NCBI GenBank assembly: GCA_026770585.1
Contig: MU647232.1
Span: forward strand, 119,777 to 135,736
DNA length: 15,960 nt
Reading direction: 5' to 3'
Source of the DNA: Baffinella frigidus
Taxonomy: Eukaryota; Cryptophyceae; Cryptomonadales; Baffinellaceae
Shown piece after piece: positions 6,737 through 13,290 of this stretch; within the stretch, counting starts at the first letter, position 1, and every line of letters starts with the position of its first letter. Both the position numbers and the translations under genes were made by a program. The notes under the pieces were generated by a model. The model made no database searches, had not been told where the DNA came from, and worked only from the letters and a program-made list of their open reading frames with translations.

Positions 6737-6823
6737 AAATGTCCGGTGTGTAGTAATTTTCGTTGCCAGGATCGTATTTCTCAGAAATACTACCCAGGAT
6801 GAAATCTCAAGAGCTGGTACGGC
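6622..6823. mobile_element. Nested palindrome: CAACGAAAATTACTACAC hairpin inside an AGTATTTCTGAG hairpin
   Basis: Three concentric arm pairs: GCCGTACC (6622-6629) with GGTACGGC (6816-6823); the 21-bp AGTATTTCTGAGAAATACGAT (6662-6682), perfectly complementary to 6771-6791; and GCAACGAAAATTACTACAC (6706-6724), perfectly complementary to 6748-6766. The left side has about 20 extra bases between the middle and inner arms. The inner arm is the recurrent family-B arm. This looks like insertion of one palindromic element into or beside the centre of another. Confidence 0.85.
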
Positions 6824-6841
6824 GGAGCCAGGTCCACTCCA

Positions 6842-7034
6842 GAATGCTAGAGGGGCCTATTTAAAACCGAACATGTAAAGTCTTGATTACACCAATGCTC
6901 AAATTTGTACCAGGATAAGATAAAAGTAACCTCGTGCCTGGTATACTTTTTACCAGGCACGAGGTTACTTTACCTCATCCTGGTACACATATTTACAACT
7001 TTTTTTCACATATAAATAGGCCCCTCTAGCGTTC
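6842..7034. mobile_element. Nested palindrome with CTAGAGGGGCCTATTTA outer arms
   Basis: The outer 22-bp arm at 6842-6863 pairs with 7013-7034 (one mismatch). The inner arms at 6907-6943 and 6951-6986 (starting GTACCAGGATAAGATAAAAG, ending CTCGTGCCTGGTA) pair almost completely across a 7-base loop. Outer and inner palindromes have nearly the same centre. No coding content. Confidence 0.87.
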
Positions 7035-7210
7035 TCGTGTGGCAGGTCAGTTATGCTGGGAATCCATGAAACATAGTCGGCGACAGAGCTAGAGGGCTTG
7101 CGTGGCACCACTCGCCCTCCGAAGCGGATCAAATCAAGGATGCGGCTTGCACTTTTTCGCGCGGCGCGCGCGACGGCTGGGAAGAACTTCGCGATCACAG
7201 AGTTTGCTAT

Positions 7211-7377
7211 CTTAGCTTCGACATAGCTGTAAAATAGCACAAAATCCACCCCAAGATAGAAAAAAACACGGTTTAAATTGCATCAAGGATGTTCATGGGC
7301 GAGGCCTTGCAATTTAGACCGTGTTTTTGCTATCTTGGGGTGGGGTTTGTCCTATGATACAGCCATGCCGACGCTAA
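7211..7377. mobile_element. Palindromic element, ~75-bp imperfect arms
   Basis: The left arm, about 7211-7287 (TTAGCTTCGACATAGCTGTA through CCACCCCAAGATAG and ACACGGT to AAATTGCA), pairs with about 7303-7377. The best-matched part is CCACCCCAAGATAG, A5-7, CACGGT, AAATTGCA. A diverged third copy of the arm follows as a direct repeat at about 7380-7440. Confidence 0.82.
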
Positions 7378-7514
7378 AATAGCAAAATCTGACAACATTC
7401 ACCCTTAAGATAGCATAAAAGGCGGCTTAAATTGCATGGCCTCGGACACGGATGTGGTTTGCACCTTTTCGCTAGACCTCTGAAGCGGATCAAATCAAGG
7501 ATGTGGCTTGCACT

Positions 7515-7823
7515 TTTTCGCGCGGCTTGGGTGATGGCTGGGAAGAACTTCCCGATCCCAGCCATCAGGATCCGCACGGCGACCTTTTGAGCTTAAGACT
7601 ATCGACCACCAGCCCTGCGAGGCGGACCAAATCGAGGCTGGAGCATGCGCCAATTCCTCGGGCGGCGCCTGCGAAAACGAATGTGCCACCCGAGGAAAAG
7701 GCTCCAAACAATCGAGGGTTTGGTCCGCCTGAGAGCTGGAGGAACCTTTTCGCGCGGCTTGGGTGATGGCTGGGAAGAACTTCCCGATCCCAGCCATCAG
7801 GATCCGCACGGCGACCTTTTGAG
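7515..7823 (+). repeat. Exact 77-bp direct repeat
   Basis: 7515-7591 and 7747-7823 appear identical by eye. Each starts TTTTCGCGCGGCTTGGGTGA and ends GGCGACCTTTTGAG. Each contains the internal hairpin GATGGCTGGGA / TCCCAGCCATC. The 155 bp between them hold the GGCGGACCAAA element at 7609-7739. Identity implies a recent duplication or conversion. Confidence 0.92.
7609..7739. mobile_element. MITE-like element with GGCGGACCAAA inverted repeats, copy 1
   Basis: CCAGCCCTGCGAGGCGGACC (from 7609, then AAA) pairs with TTTGGTCCGCCTGAGAGCTGG (7719-7739). The interior contains a CCTCGGGCGGC / CCACCCGAGG stem. A second copy with very similar interior is at 9079-9204. Confidence 0.83.
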
Positions 7824-7880
7824 GTTTAGGGTTTAGGGTTTAGGGTGTAGTGTTTAGGGTGTAGGGTTTAGAGTTCAGGG
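7822..7880 (+). repeat. TTTAGGG island
   Basis: About seven TTTAGGG/TGTAGGG units directly follow the second copy of the 77-bp repeat, in the same orientation as the left array. Two more units lie near 8072-8085. Confidence 0.85.
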
Positions 7881-8128
7881 GTGTGAGCACCCGGACAGCA
7901 ACCTAACCCCGTGTTTGTTAGTTAGTGCCACGAACATCTAGACGGCGATTTAACCCTGGGCGGTGAGAGGTGAGCTCTGGGAGGCGACACGCGAGAGCAG
8001 AAAGATGCTTTAGAGAGTCACCTACCCAGAGTCATATCACCGAGTATACACCAGTATACGAAGATTTATAGTGTAGGGTTTAGGCCCTACGCTCCTAGGA
8101 AATCGTCCAGCCCTGGCAGGACCTCATA
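7881..8128. other. No recognised gene
   Basis: Only short motif repeats are seen, such as CCGGACAGCAACCTAACC (7893-7910), related to CCGGACAGCGACCTAACC at 8638-8655. Confidence 0.4.
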
Positions 8129-8259
8129 GGGAAACGGTTTTAACGTGAAACCATTGGATTCAATGAAAATTACTACCCGAATGCTTTAATGTTACTTGTA
8201 AAACTCATTGTGTGCAGCAAAATTCATTGCAGGAACGTTTTTAATTAAAGCCGTTTCCC
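8129..8259. mobile_element. Imperfect palindrome with GGGAAACGGTTTTAA ends
   Basis: GGGAAACGGTTTTAA (8129-8143) pairs with TTAAAGCCGTTTCCC (8245-8259). Pairing continues weakly inward (ATTCAATG with CATTGCAGG). ATGAAAATTACTAC at 8163-8176 resembles the family-B arm. Probably a decayed element. Confidence 0.65.
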
Positions 8260-8492
8260 ACGCCAGGTCAGAAGTCGATATTTGAACCTTTTTTCATTTT
8301 ACCACACGATCTAGAAGTCAAGTTGATTCTACCCGGGAAACACGCCAAAAGTGTTGGGAATTGGAGCTGTTTGCTGGCGGAGTTTTAAAAATCGGTACCA
8401 CGATGAGCCATCTAAACACTTTTTGCGCGAACGAGTGTGTGTGAAAATCCCACTTCTGCCCTGGCGCGGCCTATGAGATCCCGTCGCCGACC

Positions 8493-8621
8493 TGCTCGAG
8501 GACTGGACATTATGGCTAGATTTTGTAGAAATTGGTTGGAAAATACTCTTTTTGAAAAAACTGTTTCACAAAATATGTTTTGAAAAAAAGTGTTTCACAA
8601 AATCTAGCCAGTCCCCGAGCA
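8493..8621. mobile_element. Palindrome with TGGCTAGATTTTGT arms
   Basis: TGGCTAGATTTTGT (8513-8526) pairs perfectly with 8597-8610. TGCTCGAGGACTGG (8493-8506) pairs with 8608-8621, overlapping the inner arm by three bases, so the left side carries extra bases. The interior repeats TTTTTGAAAAAACTGTTTCA-like units twice (8549-8602). Confidence 0.75.
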
Positions 8622-8657
8622 ACTCCGCCATGAGGATCCGGACAGCGACCTAACCTT

Positions 8658-8793
8658 ATCCGGGGAACCCTATTTTTCTTTCATTTGATGGCAACGAAAA
8701 TTTCTACACGATGCGTTCTTATTAGTAATATTCAAGAATCTGTGTAGTTATTTCGATTGCCATCAAATGAAAGAAAAATAGGTTTCCCCGGAT
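8658..8793. mobile_element. Family-B palindrome, 52-bp arms
   Basis: The left arm 8658-8709 (ATCCGGGGAACCCTATTTTT, then CTTTCATTTGATGGCAACG and AAAATTTCTACAC) pairs with 8742-8793 with few mismatches. The loop contains TTAGTAATATT, shared with 8990-8999 and 9321-9331. This copy joins the GGCAACGAAAATTACTACAC arm to an outer CCTATTTTTCTTTC arm. GAAAGAAAAATAGG also follows the element at 8953-9032. Confidence 0.87.
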
Positions 8794-8952
8794 GAAACAC
8801 CGCCAGCCATTTAGATCAAATGCTCGGGGAATGGTCACCCCCAAATATCGGGAAAATCCGGTATTTTTCACCCACGGCTAGATTTTTGGTAAAAAAATCG
8901 GTATTTTCCAACCGATCGCAGCCATGAGGATGCGGATCCCAGCGAGCGGCTG

Positions 8953-9032
8953 TTCTGGCAACGAAAATTACTACACAATTCGCTCTTACTAGTAATATTT
9001 AAACATCTGTGTAGTAATTTTCGTTGCCAGAA
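8953..9032. mobile_element. Family-B hairpin, perfect 25-bp arms
   Basis: TTCTGGCAACGAAAATTACT plus ACACA (8953-8977) is perfectly complementary to 9008-9032. The 30-bp loop contains CTTACTAGTAATATT. The right flank GAAAGAAAAATAGG matches the outer arm of 8658-8793. Confidence 0.92.
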
Positions 9033-9078
9033 AACGAAAGAAAAATAGGTGGCGCGGGGTGGGACCGCGAGGACGGTA

Positions 9079-9204
9079 GCGAGGCGGACCAAATCGAGGC
9101 TGGGGCATGCGCTGCACCCCTCGGGCGGCACCTTCGAAAACGAACGGGCCACCCGAGGAAATGGCGCCAAACAATCGTCGGTTTGGTCCGCCTCGCAGGG
9201 CTGG
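9079..9204. mobile_element. GGCGGACCAAA element, copy 2
   Basis: GCGAGGCGGACCAAA (9079-9093) pairs with 9182-9196, and the right end continues CAGGGCTGG as in copy 1. The interior aligns with 7632-7718, including CCTCGGGCGGC, CGAAAACGAA and CCACCCGAGG. A half-site GCGAGGCGGACCAAATT follows near 9443-9459. Confidence 0.83.
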
Positions 9205-9283
9205 TGGCGCGGGGTGGGGCCGCGAGGACGGTGGCGATGACGGTGAAGAAGAGGGAGAAGGCGAGGATCCCAGCGAGCGGCTG

Positions 9284-9397
9284 TTCTGGCAACGAAAATT
9301 ACTACACAATCCGCTCTCTTACTAGTAATATTAATACATTTGTGTAGTAATTTTCGTTGCCAGAAAAGCATTCGTGTAGTAATTTTCGTTGCCAGAA
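9284..9397. mobile_element. Family-B hairpin plus an extra solo right arm
   Basis: TTCTGGCAACGAAAATTACT plus ACACA (9284-9308) pairs perfectly with 9341-9365. A second right arm, GTGTAGTAATTTTCGTTGCC plus AGAA, stands alone at 9374-9397, so this locus has one left and two right arms. Confidence 0.9.
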
Positions 9398-9628
9398 GAC
9401 GAAAGAAACCTAGGTGGCGGGATGGGACCACGAGCACGGTAGCGAGGCGGACCAAATTCCACGCATTTTCCAACCAATTCACACGTCATGTCCCGCTATC
9501 GAATTTGAGTAGGTGGCGCGGGTTGGGACCGCGAAGACGGTCGCGATGAAGGTGAAAACGAGGGAGAAGGCGAGGATCCCCGCTAGCGGCGCCATGGCCA
9601 CGGGCATGAGGTGTACCAGGTCTTCCTG

Positions 9629-9796
9629 CCACCAGCCCTCACGGTTTGCACAAATGGAAAAGTACGTACCAGTTTTAAAACTCAAAACACCTTGCGTTTG
9701 GGGTTTTAAAAATAACCGACGCCGGAATCCGGCGGTCTTCAAGGGCATTACGTACCGCCTAATTCGATCATTTGTGCAAACCGAGAGGGCTGGTGG
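9629..9796. mobile_element. MITE-like element with CCACCAGCCCT termini
   Basis: A 28-bp arm (CCACCAGCCCTCACGGTTTG then CACAAATG, 9629-9656) pairs with 9769-9796 with two mismatches. Further in, GTACGTACC pairs loosely with CGTAC, and GCCGGAATCCGGC is a palindrome. No clear target duplication and no coding content. Confidence 0.85.
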
Positions 9797-9962
9797 TGTG
9801 ATGGAATCCCTTCAGTGGCCAGTAGGCGCATACGCCCTACCGTAGGGCCCTAGGACCTGTCTAGGACCTCCTGCGGGTCAATTTCGACCCCCTGGCCACC
9901 TGAGGGACCCGTTCGCGGGAAATTAGTTCGATCCCCGTGCGGGTCGGATTTCAAAAAAATCC

Positions 9963-9994
9963 TCTGGTGGACCAGAAATATCTGGTCCACCAGA
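9963..9994. repeat. Perfect 14-bp-arm hairpin
   Basis: TCTGGTGGACCAGA (9963-9976), loop AATA, TCTGGTCCACCAGA (9981-9994). It is too short to class, but resembles other short-loop hairpins here. Confidence 0.9.
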
Positions 9995-10042
9995 TTCTCG
10001 CCACCAGGGCGGGGACTCCTGCTACGCTTCGAGTTGATGGTC

Positions 10043-10210
10043 TGACGTCATACGTTCAACGTAGGTCCTTAGTTAAGAAGCACTTGGTTCGAGCCCTCTC
10101 TGGACGCTTTAAGTTTACGGTCGACGTTCAAAAGACCGTTTATTTCGATTTCAAAAGACCGTTTATTTCGACCGTTTATTTCGACGTTCAAAATGACGTC
10201 ATAAGTTCAA
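10043..10210 (+). repeat. TGACGTCATACGTTCAA direct pair enclosing GACCGTTTATTTCGA repeats
   Basis: TGACGTCATACGTTCAA (10043-10059) recurs as TGACGTCATAAGTTCAA (10194-10210). Between them GACCGTTTATTTCGA occurs at 10134-10148 and 10157-10171, with a shorter third copy to 10184. TGACGTCA is the consensus CRE/bZIP site, but inside a repeat it may be coincidental. Confidence 0.75.
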
Positions 10211-10221
10211 TAAAAGTCTCT

Positions 10222-10509
10222 TCAGCATCGTCTCTTCTCTGGCTCGGGTGTTAGGTTGTCGAGGTCCTCCTGCAATAGTCCTCTCTGTTTGTTAGGGTTT
10301 AGGTCTGGCCAGGAGAAGGGGAGTTGTTGTTGGGGTAGAGTTATGGGGCCTTTGTTAACAGTAGCCTTTGGTTTCAGATCACCAGAGTAGTCAAGTAGTT
10401 CCCATCGCTTCACTAAGCAGAGTTTCCTCTTCATCGTATAATCAGTGTTGGGATCTGGCTCGGGGTTGCAGCAGGAAAGGCAGGGATAGTAGATGTATGG
10501 AGTATACAA
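10222..10509 (-). CDS. Hypothetical reading frame, partly duplicated at 10743-10802
   Basis: This minus-strand frame of 95 codons has an ATG at 10507-10509 and further methionines downstream. I recognise no family. Residues KRKLCLVKRWELL and GLLQEDLDNL reappear in order on the minus strand of 10743-10802, where the 111 bp between them (37 codons) are absent and the frame is kept. The missing stretch has no GT-AG boundaries on either strand, so it looks like an indel rather than an intron. A coding origin is possible but unproven; the region lies among mobile elements and may be a gene fragment. Confidence 0.25.
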   Translation of the reverse strand: MYTPYIYYPCLSCCNPEPDPNTDYTMKRKLCLVKRWELLDYSGDLKPKATVNKGPITLPQQQLPFSWPDLNPNKQRGLLQEDLDNLTPEPEKRRC

Positions 10510-10520
10510 CTACATTAATA

Positions 10521-10687
10521 GTGACGCCCCCCAAACTTAATCGTGTAAAGCAACTCGTTCTGGTACAAATTATAAAACAAAGGCCATTTAAACTAAAAAC
10601 GGTTCCAATTTTTTCTTCAACGAGGTTTCGTTTTATCGTTTGTACTGTAACGAGTTGCGTTTCAAGATTACTTTTGGGGGGCGACAC
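10521..10687. mobile_element. TA-flanked palindromic element (Tc1/mariner- or Stowaway-like ends)
   Basis: The left arm starting GTGACGCCCCCCAAACTTAA pairs with the right arm ending TTTTGGGGGGCGACAC over roughly 58 bp. Shared blocks include GCAACTCGTT, GTACAAA and ATAAAAC. TA dinucleotides flank it at 10519-10520 and 10688-10689, as in TA-targeting superfamilies. The 167 bp encode nothing recognisable. The superfamily call is inference. Confidence 0.83.
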
Positions 10688-10889
10688 TATGAACATGTAC
10701 AGGTGTCGAAAAAGGACCTAGGGCCACGGGTGCGAGGTTGATGAGGTCCTCCTGCAATAGTCCAAGTAGTTCCCATCGCTTTACTAAGCAGAGTTTCCTC
10801 TTAATCTTTTTAATAATTACAGAACTAATTAGACCATCAGTTCCCATCTCTTTTCTAACATAAATTTTTGGCAGCAGGAAAGGCGATGT

Positions 10890-11038
10890 CTAGCTCTGCC
10901 CCACTTGATTTCGTCTCATCATTAAAAATATTTAGCCGTAGATGGACACTCAATTTGTACTGGAGATCATCCTTCAAAAAAATTAGTGACGGCGAATTTT
11001 TTTTAATGATGAGACGAAATCAAGTGGGACAGAGCTAG
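10890..11038. mobile_element. CTAGCTCTG-family MITE with GATGT target duplication
   Basis: The left arm CTAGCTCTGCCCCACTTGAT plus TTCGTCTCATCATTAAAAA pairs with the right arm at a single mismatch in 39 bp. It is flanked by GATGT at 10885-10889 and 11039-11043. The duplicated flank at 11082-11159 reads through GCGATGT without the element, consistent with a paralogous empty site. The element is 149 bp and non-coding. A 5-bp duplication also fits the member at 13738-13898. The transposase family is not determinable from this. Confidence 0.92.
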
Positions 11039-11050
11039 GATGTATACATC

Positions 11051-11072
11051 CAGTGGGACAGAGCTACGATGT
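11051..11072. mobile_element. Solo right terminus of the CTAGCTCTG family
   Basis: AGTGGGACAGAGCTA followed by CGATGT repeats the end and flank of the adjacent element. It is a terminal fragment left by duplication or abortive insertion. Confidence 0.7.
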
Positions 11073-11159
11073 ACTTAATCCAATAACTACAGAACTAATT
11101 AGTCCATTAGTTCCCATCTCTTTTCTAACTTACATTTTTGGCAGCAGGAAATGCGATGT

Positions 11160-11275
11160 ATGTTAGGGTTGTTATATCAGCCGGAAACTTATCACAGTAT
11201 CAGCTGAGTGCTGATATTGGAGTTATCAGCAATATCAGCTCTCAGCTGATATCGTATCAGCGGGCTCCGGAAGAG
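11160..11275. mobile_element. TATCAGCTGA-rich palindromic element, diverged relative of 3853-3953
   Basis: TATCAGCTGAGTGCTGATAT (11198-11217) pairs with 11232-11251 with one mismatch. The start, TTAGGGTTGTTATATCAGC, resembles the 3853 element (TAGGGTTGGGTTATCAGC). The density of ATCAGCTGAT-like palindromes is the shared signature. It abuts the GCGATGT segment where the other copy carries a MITE. Confidence 0.7.
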
Positions 11276-11385
11276 GACATTGTATTTGCTGTACAACTAC
11301 GGCCGTCGAGGTCCAATACGGTAATGGTCGAGTTCGTTCCCATCGCTTTGCTAACTCGCAGGGTGTGTCCAAAGGAAGGCGTGTA

Positions 11386-11568
11386 GAGCCATTCCGGTAG
11401 GACTTGTCGCGTTTTCGACTTCGAGATTTCAAGATTTCAGATTTCAAAAAGGTTTTAAAGGGCGTAAAACGTTTTAAAACACACCGTTTCAAATCTCATG
11501 GTACAAAAGAAGTCTGAAATTCTCAAATCCCGAAATCGAAATCGCGACAAGTCCTACCGGAATGGCTC
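11386..11568. mobile_element. TA-flanked palindromic element, 56-bp arms
   Basis: GAGCCATTCCGGTAGGACTT, then GTCGCG, pairs with the right arm ending CCTACCGGAATGGCTC. Arms cover 11386-11441 and 11513-11568 with about six mismatches. TA flanks both ends (11384-11385 and 11569-11570). The interior is AT-rich and non-coding. Termini differ from the element at 10521, so it is a separate family. Confidence 0.88.
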
Positions 11569-11587
11569 TAGAATACTTGCTGTGCTG

Positions 11588-11772
11588 AGTAGGCACGGTG
11601 GGTTTCCACTCCAGGCCCTTGGGTGGGGTATTCCGCGCTCGTTCTTGGAGCCGTTTGCTCGTTCTTGGAGCCGTTTTTATGCTAAAAATTGACTTTTGAG
11701 AAAGTTTTCCCATCAAAAATGACTTTTGAATACCCACCCCTCCAGCCCTGCGTGGGGACACGGTGCATACAG
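11588..11772. mobile_element. Decayed inverted-repeat element containing a 20-bp tandem pair
   Basis: GTAGGCACGGTG...GGGTGGGGTATTC (11590-11633) pairs imperfectly with GAATACCCACCCCTCC...ACGGTGCATAC (11727-11771). Inside, GCTCGTTCTTGGAGCCGTTT is repeated in tandem near 11638-11677. Confidence 0.55.
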
Positions 11773-11898
11773 ATATAAGGCGCTGGCCTTTTCAAGCGCT
11801 GGGGACGCGTCAGGCCTGATACACGACCCAACAAAGGACGGCGTGCAGAATGCTTGTGTGGGCACAGCTACATGTTCATCTGCGGAATCGGAAAAAAA

Positions 11899-12216
11899 TA
11901 ATCGTTTTCTGGCAACGAAAATCACTAGACGAATGCTGTACTGTTACTAGCCACTCGAGACTGGAAGAGGGGGTATTTTAAAAGTTTTAACTTTACAAGT
12001 GCTTTACAGGTGAAGGAAAAAAAGAGGGGTGTAGTAATTTTCATACACCAGGGGCGTATGGTCACGTCCCCGCTCGAATTTGAGCGGGGTTGTGACCAAG
12101 CCTGCCCGTGACTGGTACTAAATTCAACAAACCTCACATTGAAAATACTCCCTCTTCCAGTCTCGAGTGGAGCAAGACCAGTTTGTGAAGTAATTTTCGT
12201 TGAAGAAACGATTTAA
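11899..12216. mobile_element. Large family-B palindrome with a second palindrome inside
   Basis: The left arm, about 11899-11980 (ATCGTTTTCTGGCAACGAAA, then CACTCGAGACTGGAAGAGGG and GTATTTT), pairs with 12142-12216. The centre holds a further GTAGTAATTTTCATACACC-like arm at 12030-12049 and a 16-bp-arm hairpin at 12060-12097 (GGTCACGTCCCCGCTC / GAGCGGGGTTGTGACC, loop GAATTT). The arrangement suggests successive insertions into the loop. Confidence 0.83.
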
Positions 12217-12269
12217 TCGCGGCGAGTGTTTTGGCTAGATACTTTCGCGGGGATCTCCTTACTGATTAA

Positions 12270-12337
12270 CAACGAAAATTACTACACGTCTGATCCATCC
12301 AGTCACGTCCCAAATAAACGTGTAGTAATTTTCGTTG
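12270..12337. mobile_element. Family-B hairpin, perfect 20-bp arms
   Basis: CAACGAAAATTACTACACGT (12270-12289) is perfectly complementary to 12318-12337; loop 28 bp. The outer GGC/TTCTGG part seen at 8953 is missing, which defines the minimal conserved arm as CAACGAAAATTACTACAC. Confidence 0.92.
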
Positions 12338-12441
12338 AAAATATATTTTTAAATAATTTTGCCAAAATACTCGTCCGGATGAGATTAAATTTAATCGATT
12401 CCGCAAATGAATATACAGGCGTTTCCGGGGGTGAAACTTTC

Positions 12442-12483
12442 CCAGGAAAGGCGTGAAAAATACAGGAAAGGCATGAAAAATAC
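12442..12483 (+). repeat. Tandem CAGGAAAGGCGTGAAAAATA
   Basis: Two adjacent 21-bp units differing by one base (GGCGTG/GGCATG). Confidence 0.9.
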
Positions 12484-12590
12484 ACGGGCTGAGTTACATG
12501 TAGAGTCAGTGCAGGGGTCAGAACTTGCCCTTAGCGGGGGAAAGTCTTCCAGCGGTCATGTGGGATCAAGGGTTGGGAAGGAACGATTAA

Positions 12591-12743
12591 TAGCTCTGCC
12601 TGAGTTAAGCTGGGCTCCTCATCAAATCCTGAGATCCTCATTCAAGTATTTCCCCCCCTTAAATGCTTGGATGAGGACTCGGTTCAAATTTTCGGTACAT
12701 TTGAAGTATTTAATGAGGAGCCCGAGTAGCTGATGCAGTGCTA
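12591..12743. mobile_element. Decayed CTAGCTCTG-type inverted repeat
   Basis: TAGCTCTGCCTGAG at the left and CAGTGCTA at the right resemble family termini. GGGCTCCTCATCAAAT (about 12613-12628) pairs with ATTTAATGAGGAGCCC (about 12707-12722) with one mismatch. GATCCTCATTCAAGTATTT inside is a diverged copy of the same arm. No target duplication is seen. Confidence 0.6.
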
Positions 12744-13200
12744 GGATTCCACGTGAGGATCCCACAACCGATGCGGGTGTGTTCGGCGGTGTGTTCGGCG
12801 TACAGCTGGGGGGGGGGGGTCCAGTGAGGGAGGGCGAATACCAAGAAAGCTAGCGTCATGTCGCCTCCGTGGTGGAGAAGCGTTTTCGCAGAGCGCACCA
12901 ATGGGTCGTACAACGCCATGTGCACCCCAGCCAGCACCATCCGCCGCCTCCCCAGCCCACGCCCAACCACCCCGCCACCCCTTCGATGCGCACTCTGAAG
13001 CGAGTCGCACACGGGAAGCGCGCCAGATCCCCGAGAGATCCCGCCTAGCAGAGGCCCCGCCTGGAAGCACAAACCGCTCCGCGTCGCCGCCAGCCCCCCC
13101 ATCGACGCTGCCGCCGACGCGTGTGCCATGGGAAGCGAAGCTGTCTCCCTCAGCATTTCGCGTTACCAAAGATAGGAACACCCGGAGTTCCTGGCGCGTT
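12744..13200 (-). other. GC-rich island with open minus-strand frames, possible gene fragment
   Basis: Base composition shifts to GC-rich. Two overlapping minus frames (12710-13156, 148 codons; 12741-13181, 146 codons) and a plus frame stay open, as GC-rich DNA often does. In the first frame, MVLAGVHMALYDPLV followed by a Leu-rich stretch, HHGGD and MTLAF weakly recalls the C-terminal half of METTL21-like class I methyltransferases (VLAxDVxYDPxLV...LLxPGG...LAF), but no SAM-binding glycine motif is visible upstream. That resemblance is a low-confidence inference. It could equally be non-coding or 3' sequence from a captured gene. Confidence 0.2.
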
Positions 13201-13290
13201 TCTGGTAAAACTAGTTTTAAATCGCACGTGTAATGGTCAAACTGATGGTCAAAATGTCGCGACCTAGGACCTAAAGGATAGCGGAAGGGC

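Larger units (their letters stand above)
6542..7160 (+). repeat. Direct pair CGACAGAGCTAGA..GCCCTCCGAAGCGGA
   Basis: A 70-80-bp segment (GCGACAGAGCTAGA, CACCAC, GCCCTCCGAAGCGGA.CAAATCA, GGCTTGCACTTTTTCG) occurs at 6546-6615 and 7080-7160. Its second half recurs at 7475-7520. The first copy overlaps the right end of the 144-bp array, so this sequence may be common flanking or terminal DNA of that family. The two nested palindromes lie between the copies. Confidence 0.72.
8934..9590 (+). repeat. Tandem duplication, ~331-bp period, third partial unit
   Basis: GGATCCCAGCGAGCGGCTG begins at 8934 and 9265, and a variant (GGATCCCCGCTAGCGGC) at 9574. Each of the first two units holds a family-B hairpin and then a GGTGGCG.G..GGGACC.CGAG.ACGGT stretch, at about 9048, 9206, 9411 and 9513. 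A 204-codon minus-strand frame across 8868-9482 is internally duplicated for the same reason and is not treated as a gene. Confidence 0.82.
10743..11159 (+). repeat. Diverged direct duplications split by a MITE
   Basis: GAGGTCCTCCTGCAATAGTC and CAAGTAGTTCCCATCGCTT at 10743-10802 repeat 10261-10281 and 10392-10431. The 78-bp segment 10812-10889 (AATAATTACAGAACTAATTA to GGCAGCAGGAA..GCGATGT) recurs at 11082-11159 without length change. In the first copy the MITE begins immediately after GCGATGT; in the second it does not. Confidence 0.85.

Noticed and set aside
8868-9482. 204-codon minus-strand frame
   Set aside because: It spans two tandem units with hairpin elements. Its internal duplication follows the DNA repeat, and recurrent peptides such as FWQRKLLH are translations of the family-B arm.
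9911-9945. tRNA-like GTTCGATCCCC (T-loop / B-box)
   Set aside because: The bases 5' of it do not form a T stem with the bases 3' of it, and no acceptor, D or anticodon arms can be built. A similar GGTTCGAGCCC at 10086-10096 fails the same test and has no A box.
10043-10201. Two TGACGTCA sites as a functional CRE/bZIP promoter
   Set aside because: Both lie in the two copies of one direct repeat and no supported gene follows at promoter distance, so the sites may simply be repeat sequence.
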